A stretch of 8,341 bases of DNA. Source: CAZOMR01 sp964580655. GTDB taxonomy: Bacteria > RBG-13-61-14 > CAZOMR01. Numbering within the stretch: position 1 is the first letter of the stretch; each line of letters starts with the position of its first letter. The DNA lies in the NCBI GenBank assembly GCA_964580655.1, contig CAZOMR010000149.1, forward strand, positions 1-8,341. The letters are read 5' to 3'. The notes under the pieces are model-generated. The model did no database searches, was not told the DNA's origin, and was given only the letters and a program-made list of their open reading frames with translations. Below, piece by piece: positions 1 through 6,014 of this stretch. The position numbers and the translations under genes were made by a program.

Positions 1-8
1 TCCTCCTT
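1..8 (-). promoter_or_regulatory. Strong ribosome binding site of a gene starting beyond the left edge
   Basis: On the minus strand the last bases of the window read ATAAGGAGGA, a full Shine-Dalgarno match (AAGGAGGA at 8 down to 1). The start codon would lie within roughly 4 to 10 bases past the left edge. Together with the consensus promoter just upstream it marks the start of another leftward gene whose coding sequence is not in this window, so its identity cannot be stated. Confidence 0.7.
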
Positions 9-12
9 ATCG

Positions 13-28
13 GGATGCTCTTATTATA
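13..28 (-). repeat. 16-base direct repeat, copy A (over the -10 box)
   Basis: Minus strand TATAATAAGAGCATCC. It matches copy B at 63-78 (TAAAATAAGAGCATCC) at 15 of 16 positions and is spaced exactly 50 bases from it. Copy A contains the -10 hexamer and the presumed transcription start of the leftward promoter. This is a usual place for a repressor operator, but no regulator is visible to test the idea. Confidence 0.6.
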
Positions 29-52
29 TAACATTACTTATGCAGATGTCAA
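23..52 (-). promoter_or_regulatory. Consensus sigma-70 promoter, leftward
   Basis: The minus strand carries TTGACA (52 to 47), an 18-base spacer, then TATAAT (28 to 23). Both hexamers are perfect; the spacer is one base longer than the optimal 17. An overlapping TATATA at 30-25 would give a 16-base spacer. Transcription would start near position 16, giving a leader of only about 20 to 30 bases before the start codon implied by the ribosome binding site at 1-8. It serves the gene beyond the left edge and implies that this gene is not simply a continuation of the purC/thioredoxin transcript. Confidence 0.75.
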
Positions 53-75
53 TAAGGGCGGCGGATGCTCTTATT
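51..75. repeat. Imperfect inverted repeat beside the -35 box
   Basis: AATAAGGGCG at 51-60 and TGCTCTTATT at 66-75 form a 10-base stem around a 5-base loop. As plus-strand RNA it pairs fully if two G-U pairs are allowed; as minus-strand RNA it has two A-C mismatches. One arm overlaps the -35 hexamer (47-52) and the other lies in repeat copy B. No U-run follows it in the minus direction, so it is not a convincing terminator for the thioredoxin gene. An operator dyad is possible. Confidence 0.3.
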
Positions 76-78
76 TTA
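63..78 (-). repeat. 16-base direct repeat, copy B (upstream of the -35 box)
   Basis: Minus strand TAAAATAAGAGCATCC, 15 of 16 identical to copy A at 13-28. It lies 11 bases upstream of the -35 hexamer. It also includes a -10-like TAAAAT, but no good -35 is found 16 to 18 bases before it, so a second tandem promoter is not supported. Confidence 0.6.
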
Positions 79-136
79 CCACACTTTGGCAGGAGGACGG
101 ACCTAAATCTTATGGGGGGCTATGAATAAGGTGGCT

Positions 137-961
137 TTAATGCTGTTGATTTTTTTGGCAGGTGTTGGATATTTTCTCTTCAATCTCTTTTATCAATCCG
201 GAAAGATCACTGCCAGTAATTGATAAATCCTGTTCAAGAATTACCTTTCCGGTAAGCATGTCTGAGGTCTTGATTGAAAATCCGGTCAAGCTCTGGATTT
301 TAGAAACCGAGCCGCTTAATATGAATCTCGCCTTTTCTCTTGAGCTCGCGATCTCGAATTTGTCTTTTGCAAGGGATTTTTCGATCTGATCTTTGTAAAA
401 GCTTCCTGATTTATCCATTCGGGCCGCTTGTGTGCTCTCCTTGAATTTTTCAATGAAGACCGAGCAGGTATTCTCAAGTTTCTCAAGCCGTGCTATTTCC
501 CGCTCAAAGTCAGCGATTAAAACCTGCTGATGGAATCCAAAATACCTCTTGATGATCTCGCCTCGCTCACTGACCAGAAATCCACTGGGAAGTGCAAAAA
601 CCTGGTATCGAACAAATATCTCGCCGGAAGGATCATATAGAAGCGGAATTTGAATGCCCATTGATTCCCTGGTTCTCCGGGCTTTGGAAAGCTTCCTGGA
701 GCCAAACATTATTGCCAGTATAACAATGGAGTCGCTCTTGCTTTTGTAGAATTGATTAAGAACAGGAATCTCCTGCCGGCATGGAGCGCAGGTTTCAGAA
801 ACAAAAGTCAGATAGACCAGCTTGCCACGCATGTCTTCAAGGGTGTAGACCTTTCCATCAGTGCCGGGAAGTGAAAACCTCGGTGCCTTTTCTCCTTGTT
901 GCAATGAAGCGAGGACCAGAGATGCCAGTAAAAGCCATTTAGCCATGCAATGTAACATCAT
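137..961 (-). CDS. Exported TlpA-type thioredoxin with C-terminal TolB-N/LpoB-like domain
   Basis: The 274-residue product starts with a short charged and hydrophobic export signal (about residues 1-22; Lys8, then a Leu/Ala-rich core), with no lipobox Cys. Residues 24-160 form a redoxin/thioredoxin fold: a GEKAPRFSL strand, the active-site CAPC at 58-61, and the cis-Pro loop ALPSGF around Pro125. The domain is expected to reduce or exchange disulfides in the periplasm. Residues 166-268 are an added domain: amphipathic helix, KFEIASSREKARFILSGSVS, then a strand ending in LTGKV. By eye this resembles TolB-N/CsgG/LpoB-type domains. It is bounded by Cys166 and Cys268, which could pair with each other. 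The start is supported by AAAAGG nine bases upstream; Met2 and Met6 are alternatives. It follows purC by 72 bases with no terminator seen, and looks more AT-rich than purB or purC. The thioredoxin fold is firm, the second domain is an inference, and the substrate is unknown. Confidence 0.85.
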   Translation of the reverse strand: MMLHCMAKWLLLASLVLASLQQGEKAPRFSLPGTDGKVYTLEDMRGKLVYLTFVSETCAPCRQEIPVLNQFYKSKSDSIVILAIMFGSRKLSKARRTRESMGIQIPLLYDPSGEIFVRYQVFALPSGFLVSERGEIIKRYFGFHQQVLIADFEREIARLEKLENTCSVFIEKFKESTQAARMDKSGSFYKDQIEKSLAKDKFEIASSREKARFILSGSVSKIQSLTGFSIKTSDMLTGKVILEQDLSITGSDLSGLIKEIEEKISNTCQKNQQH

Positions 962-1033
962 TCAGATAAACCTTTTTACATCATTTTATCATCGGGTTTA
1001 AGGCCCTATCTTTAAAATTCCACTCACCGGCTT

Positions 1034-1738
1034 CTAACTTTTGATGCGCTTTAGAACCTCCTGGTAGGCATCCTCTATTCCGCCCATGTCCCTGCGGAAG
1101 CGGTCCTTGTCCAGTTTCTCCTTTGTCTTCTTGTCCCAGAACCGGGAGCCGTCCGGCGTGATCTCATCGGCAAGCAGGATGTTGGCCCCCCTGAGACCGA
1201 ACCCCAGCTTGTAATCCACGAGCAGAACTCCGCGCTTGTCGAAGAAGGGCTTGAGTATCCGGTTGACCTTCATCGCTATCTGGTTCATGCGCTCATATTG
1301 TGGCCGTGTTGCAAAGCCGAAAGCCTGGAGGTGCCAGAGGTTGACCATGGGGTCGTGAAGTTCATCGTTTTTGTAGTCGTGTTCCAGGACAACCTTTTTC
1401 AGCGGCGTTCCCTCGGCCAGACCCATGCGGGATGCCAGGTGTCCGGCCACGATGTTTCGGACTATCACCTCCACCAGGAGTATCTTCACCTTCCAGCAGA
1501 GCATCTCATTCGGGGAAACCTGGTCAATGAAATGTGTGGCAACCCCCTTTTTCTCAAGGAGTCTGAACATGATGGATGAGAACTCGCAGTTTATCGAGCC
1601 CTTACCCTGGATGATCCCTCTTTTTATCCCGTCCCCGGCTGTGGCCTCGTCCTTGAAATAAATGATCACCTTGCGCGGGTCGGAAGTAGCATAGACCTGC
1701 TTGGCCTTGCCCTCGTAAATTTTCTTTCCTCTCTTCAT
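1034..1738 (-). CDS. purC: Phosphoribosylaminoimidazole-succinocarboxamide synthase (SAICAR synthase)
   Basis: Cytoplasmic enzyme of IMP synthesis that joins CAIR and aspartate at the cost of ATP to give SAICAR, the substrate of PurB in the same cluster. The 234-residue product has the usual family length and motifs: KIYEGKAK (6-13, nucleotide loop), FKDEATAGDG (28-37), GKGSIN (45-50), EVIVRNIVAG (90-99), DYKLGFG (175-181), DEITPDGSRFWD (191-202) and KDRFRRD (211-217). The frame is open from an ATG six codons earlier (1756), but that stretch contains AAGGAG exactly eight bases before the ATG at 1738. The upstream codons are therefore most likely the ribosome binding site, and the family N-terminus begins naturally with MKRGKKIYEGKAK. 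The Pro usual before the EVIVR motif is replaced by Val, a minor deviation. It lies 57 bases after the glycosyltransferase gene, with no convincing terminator between them. Confidence 0.96.
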   Translation of the reverse strand: MKRGKKIYEGKAKQVYATSDPRKVIIYFKDEATAGDGIKRGIIQGKGSINCEFSSIMFRLLEKKGVATHFIDQVSPNEMLCWKVKILLVEVIVRNIVAGHLASRMGLAEGTPLKKVVLEHDYKNDELHDPMVNLWHLQAFGFATRPQYERMNQIAMKVNRILKPFFDKRGVLLVDYKLGFGLRGANILLADEITPDGSRFWDKKTKEKLDKDRFRRDMGGIEDAYQEVLKRIKS

Positions 1739-1746
1739 CTCCCTCA

Positions 1747-1753
1747 CTCCTTT
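1747..1753 (-). promoter_or_regulatory. Ribosome binding site that decides the purC start
   Basis: Minus strand AAAGGAG, eight bases before ATG at 1738. It lies inside the longest open frame, whose first ATG (1756) has no comparable site, so the internal start is preferred. Confidence 0.75.
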
Positions 1754-1795
1754 CATTAATCAGGCCTGACTTTCTGAAAGCCTGCCATAACTTGA

Positions 1796-3511
1796 TTAAC
1801 CATGACGGAGGAAAACCTGGTACCGGCCGCAGATAGGGCCGGCACGGTAATTCTGAAATATGTAAGCATAGATTTCCTGTAGGTATCCTGCGTCAAGCTG
1901 GTGTCCCAGGTCTCCGCTTCGGGTCGGAATCAGAACCAGGCGAACATCTTGGTCCTCCAAGGCCTGGATAACCTCGGCCTGCTGATGGGCGAAAGATAGT
2001 TCGAAAAAGAAGAATTGCATAAAAAAGGCCGGGGGTCGTTCTGTGAGAAAATAGTAAAAGCTCCCAAGCGGGAGGATCAAGATCGGCTCCTCTGGTGCAG
2101 TCTCCGCCTCTACTAACCAGTAAATCTCCTCTATCTCCTGCTTCAGTTCTTCGGTAACCCGGATTCCCCGGAGAGCCGGAAAGTTGACAGCGCTTCTTGA
2201 ACTCACGATGGGCTCATGTGCAAAAAACATCTCAGGCCTGTTCGTTATCAGGTGAACAAAGCCGATCAGGCCAACTACCAGGACCGCGGCCCACAAGAAG
2301 CCGGGGGCAAGATATGGCAAAAGCCTGGACCAGCGCCGGAGCAGGGTCTCGAGCACATACCCTAAAAGGAGTAAACTGCAATAAAAACCGATCACGGTAT
2401 GAATAAACCCTATCCCGCTTAAGATATTGACCAGGTAGATAAAAGCGGCGAAAGCCAATGTAAGGTTCAGACATCGCCGGATGGAGCCTGAAAGTAGCGG
2501 ATCGCGCCGGGAGAGCAAGAAAGTCAAGCCCATAACGATTAAGGGGATGATCGCGGTGAACACGGTCCAGTCAAAGATCAAGCCTGTATGGTAGATGAGT
2601 GCGCCGATAACCACGGCGTGAAGAAAAAACATCGCGGCTAACCATCCCCGCGCCCATGCCCTCCTGCCAGCCTCAAGCCACTTCCTGAAATAATGAAAAA
2701 ACAAGCAGATGAAAAAAATGTATAAGCCCATCGGAAGCAACCACAGTTTCACAGAAAAGATCACCTGCTCGATAACCCAGCCCTTCTTCTGCAAAAGCGC
2801 ATACAGGATCGCAGACCGGCCAAAATCCAACAGCGCATTTTCTATGGCAAAATATATGCTGAATCCGAGAATGGGCAGGCACATAATCAGCCCGGCCCAT
2901 AAAGCGCGAATGAGCCGGTCTGAAAGCTTATCCAACTCTTCTTTTCGGCCATGATGTGTGAAGACCGCATAAAGAGTGAAAAGCACCATCACTGCTCCGA
3001 TGTTTTGCTTGAAGGTAAAAGTCAAACCAGCGCTCAGGGCAGAAAGAAAAAACCAGACCCGGCTCATCCTCCTTTCATAAGCAATCAGGAAAAAAAGCGT
3101 GAGCAGGGCAAAGAAGTTAGAGTCCACATTGTAATGAGCGCATCGGTAGAAAACCAGAAGGTTCCAGGGTATGAAAAGTATCGGTGCAATATACACATAA
3201 GGACGCCTCTGAAAAGACCGCACAATAAAAAAAGCCAGAAGCACTGAGACCAGCGCCTGGAAAAGGGCGTAAAAGCGAACCGCTATAACCTTGCCCCCGG
3301 AAAGACCGAGCAGAGCGGCCTGCAGGTAAATTGATCCAGGGGTCACCATGTAAAAGTTGTCCCGATAGGGAAGCTGGCCGTGGCAGATCATCTGGGCCTT
3401 GTGCAAGGACCAGCCTTCATCAACTACGTTTATCCCGCGATTGAAGATGAGCGAGAAATACACCCCTGCCACAATCAGAATTAGCACCAGCCATTTCCAT
3501 TCACGGATCAT
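1796..3511 (-). CDS. Integral membrane GT-C glycosyltransferase, GT39/PMT-like
   Basis: The 571-residue product has about 12 hydrophobic spans between residues 5 and 420, then a soluble tail of about 140 residues (430-571). After the first span comes VVDEGWSL with the Asp-Glu pair at 31-32. This is followed by GQLPYRDNFYMVTPGSIYL (45-63), a layout typical of the GT39/ArnT-like families, where the acidic pair of the first periplasmic loop is catalytic. Such enzymes move a sugar from a polyprenyl-phosphate carrier to protein, lipid A or another acceptor on the outer face of the inner membrane. The tail contains ILPLGSFYYFLTERPPAFF (478-497), a segment of the kind seen in the C-terminal extracytoplasmic region of these families. 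Donor and acceptor cannot be inferred. The ATG is preceded by a weak GGGA, 25 bases after the stop of the preceding membrane gene, which suggests translational coupling. The family call is by motif and topology only. Confidence 0.72.
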   Translation of the reverse strand: MIREWKWLVLILIVAGVYFSLIFNRGINVVDEGWSLHKAQMICHGQLPYRDNFYMVTPGSIYLQAALLGLSGGKVIAVRFYALFQALVSVLLAFFIVRSFQRRPYVYIAPILFIPWNLLVFYRCAHYNVDSNFFALLTLFFLIAYERRMSRVWFFLSALSAGLTFTFKQNIGAVMVLFTLYAVFTHHGRKEELDKLSDRLIRALWAGLIMCLPILGFSIYFAIENALLDFGRSAILYALLQKKGWVIEQVIFSVKLWLLPMGLYIFFICLFFHYFRKWLEAGRRAWARGWLAAMFFLHAVVIGALIYHTGLIFDWTVFTAIIPLIVMGLTFLLSRRDPLLSGSIRRCLNLTLAFAAFIYLVNILSGIGFIHTVIGFYCSLLLLGYVLETLLRRWSRLLPYLAPGFLWAAVLVVGLIGFVHLITNRPEMFFAHEPIVSSRSAVNFPALRGIRVTEELKQEIEEIYWLVEAETAPEEPILILPLGSFYYFLTERPPAFFMQFFFFELSFAHQQAEVIQALEDQDVRLVLIPTRSGDLGHQLDAGYLQEIYAYIFQNYRAGPICGRYQVFLRHG

Positions 3512-3536
3512 ATCATTCCCAAAATACTATCTTGTA

Positions 3537-5990
3537 TTATGCCTGAATTACAGGCTCCGGGGAAGTCTTTTGGGCCGATGGAAAGACCCGGATAAACAAC
3601 CCGGCCAGAAGATAGAGTCCGGCCGCGGTTATCAAGACCGCACTGAAATTAACCTCCATGGCCAGAAAGACACAGAGAATAGAACCTACAACCGAGGCCG
3701 CGGCATTGATTCCGAAGGCCCAGGGCACTGCATGGGACTGTGACCTTCCCAGCATTCTCAGCCCGGCTGGAAAAGGCACTCCCATCGCAAGCCCCAGAGG
3801 AGCCACCCAGAGCCCGGATGCTATAAATCTAGCCCCAAGCGGCCAGAACAGGGTTTTTTCTATGAAGACCGGAAGAAGCCAGAGACAAAACACAGAGAGA
3901 AAGAAAAGGATCGCGAGCGCGCAAAGGCTGACAAGATTCTTTTCGGCAAAAGCGCTCTTCTGAAACAGCGCAGCACCTGTTCCGGAAGAGATCAATAGCG
4001 CGGCCAATACCAGAGCCATGGAATACATGGGGTGACCCAGGTAGAGAGACAGGCGCTGTATTAAAGTGATTTCCACGAACATGTAGCCCAGACCCAGGCA
4101 GAGAAAATAAATGGCGATCATCCGGTGGTGGCGCATGGGCTGGACCTCTCTCCTGCGAAAGACACGGATGGGCAGGTAAATAAAGATCAGGCACAAAAGA
4201 AGGCTCTGGAGCAATTGCACCAGCATGATGTAAAAGCCAATAGAGCCTGCGGATCCGAGGCGAAACTGCCAGGTATAATATTTGTGAAAAAAAGGCGAAT
4301 TGTCAGTTGAGACAGAGACATCATAATCATAGGAGCGAATAAACTCGCCTTCCTCGTTCCTGGAGGCCATTTGAAAAAATTTGGAAAATAGGTTTTCTTT
4401 CAAATGTCCCGGAGCATAGAGAATCCTTAGATTAACCTTCTCCCTATGGAAACGACCTGCCTTGAAATTTATCACCTTTCGTATCTGTGATTGATCCAGC
4501 CGTTGTAAATAAGCTTCTATCTCTTCCGGCCCAAGCGGGGATTTCTTGATGAGCGCCACCACCCAGATGCCCTGTCGTAGCACGATAAAATGATTCTCCG
4601 GGTGCTCTGCACCAAGCTCCCGGAGCGCGGAGAGTGCAATGGAACAGGTCCGGAGCGCTATCCGTGGGGGAAAAGGCTCATATTGAAATACTGCTACCAC
4701 TCCTTCAGGGCTTAGGTGTCGGAAATAATCAACAAAAGCCTCTTTGGTGAAGATGTAGTTCTCCGAATGCATGTATGCGCCCCAGTGTATAGCCGAGAAT
4801 GTGTCAATTGCGGAAATCTGGATGAGATCGTATTTTTCCCGGGACCGGGATAGAAAACTCCGGCCATCTGCATGAACAATACTCACGCCCGGTTGATCAT
4901 ATATCGCGCCAACATAATCATGATATAGTTCCTGCACTATCCTTATGGATTCCTTGTTTACTTCCACTGCGACGATGTTTTTCGCCTTGAAATGAAGCGC
5001 GGTTTTAACATCAGTTCCTCCACCCGCGCCTATTATCAGCACCCGGTCACGATGAGAAAGAAGATACCCCTGGCCGTAAACAGTCCCCTCATAAAAGGAA
5101 GTCTTTTCCATGTCCGGTTCTTGCTGAAACATGGCTGTATTGGCCGCGCCGTCAATGGTGATGCATTTGTAAGGAAATACCTGATCACCGATCGTGAGCA
5201 CGCTTTGTTTTGAGGAAAAAACATCAACCCTTCCAACCGGAGTCCATTTTTGATACTCGAGCCGGAAGTCAGGCCAGTTCTCTTTGAAGAACCATATCTC
5301 TTTCACACCTGAAGACTGAAAATCGAAAATAGGGGGCCGAAGCGCTAAGAGCATTATCCAGATAAAGCATAAAACTCCGCATATCCATTTGACCTTGCGA
5401 TCTTCGGGAGGGGCGAAGAGAATAGCGGAAAGGCTCAATAGCGCGGCAGATAAAAGGATACCGGACTCCGCTCCCATGAGCCGCAGGGACCCGAGAGCCG
5501 CAAGGCACGCAAGCCCGCTGGCACCCATGTTGATCCCGTAAATCCAGCCGACCTGCTTAACCTGCACGCGAAAGATGGTCGCAAGAATCAGACCCATAAA
5601 GAAAAACGGAATGAAGGACAGGATATAGTAGAGCACCATCAAGGGGATCACAATAGAAAAGCCACCAGCCATTGGTATTCGGCCAATGATCATAAAAACA
5701 GCTACCAGGCTGAGCGATGATGCCAGCCCGGCTCTGGATAAACGCGCTTCCGGCCGAGCCGCCGGCTTGAAAACCACTGCATCCCACACCGCGCCCGCAC
5801 CCAGGCCAAGAAGCGCGATGCTGATAACAAGATAGGCCAGGTTGGCCCATAATACATAAGAAAAGACCCGGTTGATAAGGATCTCAAGATAGAGCAAAGC
5901 AAAGGACACAACAAATAATCCCGCATAGAATCTAAAAGAGACTTGGTGGGTTCCCTGCGCCGTGATTTCCGCGGCGCTTATCTTAGACAC
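3537..5990 (-). CDS. Large membrane protein with central spermidine-synthase-like domain
   Basis: The 817-residue product has three parts: about seven hydrophobic spans (21-217), a soluble domain (about 220-580) and about seven more spans (583-802). The soluble part has the Rossmann core of the spermidine synthase/methyltransferase superfamily: VLIIGAGGGTD (317-327, glycine loop), an acidic ribose-binding position at Glu343, HADGRSFL (373-380) and YDLIQISAIDTF (387-398). TDNSPFFHKY (562-571) matches the TDDxPF-type segment of membrane-fused spermidine synthase-like proteins. The C-terminal spans carry LGLGYMFVEITLIQRL (632-647) and PFPAGLRML (739-747). The Asp that is catalytic in aminopropyltransferases appears to be Ser393, so polyamine synthesis is doubtful. 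The start is GTG at 5990, fixed by AAGGAGG eight bases upstream; the purB stop is 24 bases before it. The architecture is recognised but the substrate and function are unknown. Confidence 0.8.
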   Translation of the reverse strand: MSKISAAEITAQGTHQVSFRFYAGLFVVSFALLYLEILINRVFSYVLWANLAYLVISIALLGLGAGAVWDAVVFKPAARPEARLSRAGLASSLSLVAVFMIIGRIPMAGGFSIVIPLMVLYYILSFIPFFFMGLILATIFRVQVKQVGWIYGINMGASGLACLAALGSLRLMGAESGILLSAALLSLSAILFAPPEDRKVKWICGVLCFIWIMLLALRPPIFDFQSSGVKEIWFFKENWPDFRLEYQKWTPVGRVDVFSSKQSVLTIGDQVFPYKCITIDGAANTAMFQQEPDMEKTSFYEGTVYGQGYLLSHRDRVLIIGAGGGTDVKTALHFKAKNIVAVEVNKESIRIVQELYHDYVGAIYDQPGVSIVHADGRSFLSRSREKYDLIQISAIDTFSAIHWGAYMHSENYIFTKEAFVDYFRHLSPEGVVAVFQYEPFPPRIALRTCSIALSALRELGAEHPENHFIVLRQGIWVVALIKKSPLGPEEIEAYLQRLDQSQIRKVINFKAGRFHREKVNLRILYAPGHLKENLFSKFFQMASRNEEGEFIRSYDYDVSVSTDNSPFFHKYYTWQFRLGSAGSIGFYIMLVQLLQSLLLCLIFIYLPIRVFRRREVQPMRHHRMIAIYFLCLGLGYMFVEITLIQRLSLYLGHPMYSMALVLAALLISSGTGAALFQKSAFAEKNLVSLCALAILFFLSVFCLWLLPVFIEKTLFWPLGARFIASGLWVAPLGLAMGVPFPAGLRMLGRSQSHAVPWAFGINAAASVVGSILCVFLAMEVNFSAVLITAAGLYLLAGLFIRVFPSAQKTSPEPVIQA

Positions 5991-5998
5991 AACCTCGT

Positions 5999-6005
5999 CC
6001 TCCTT
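5999..6005 (-). promoter_or_regulatory. Ribosome binding site supporting a GTG start
   Basis: Minus strand AAGGAGG with an 8-base spacer to GTG at 5990-5988. It lies in the 24-base gap after the purB stop and is the strongest site in the operon. It makes the unusual GTG start credible. Confidence 0.8.
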
Positions 6006-6014
6006 ATTGTTCCT

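Noticed and set aside
962..1033. Separate promoter or terminator between purC and the thioredoxin gene
   Set aside because: A -10-like TAAAAT is present without a -35 at the right distance, and GGG/CCC is the only stem-like pairing. Neither is strong enough to list.
1757..1795. Possible terminator between the glycosyltransferase gene and purC
   Set aside because: Short complementary pieces exist (AATCA/TGATT, AGGC/GCCT, CTTT/AAAG), but they do not form one good stem and no U-run follows.
2951..3743. Plus-strand open frames opposite the glycosyltransferase and its junction
   Set aside because: Their composition is what the complement of hydrophobic membrane codons gives (charged, Lys/Arg/Gln-rich), with no motifs or start signals.
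3537..5990. Calling the protein a true spermidine synthase (speE)
   Set aside because: The fold is related, but the catalytic Asp seems absent, the protein is polytopic on both sides of the domain and the topology is unsuited to SAM-dependent polyamine synthesis. A functional name would overstate the evidence.
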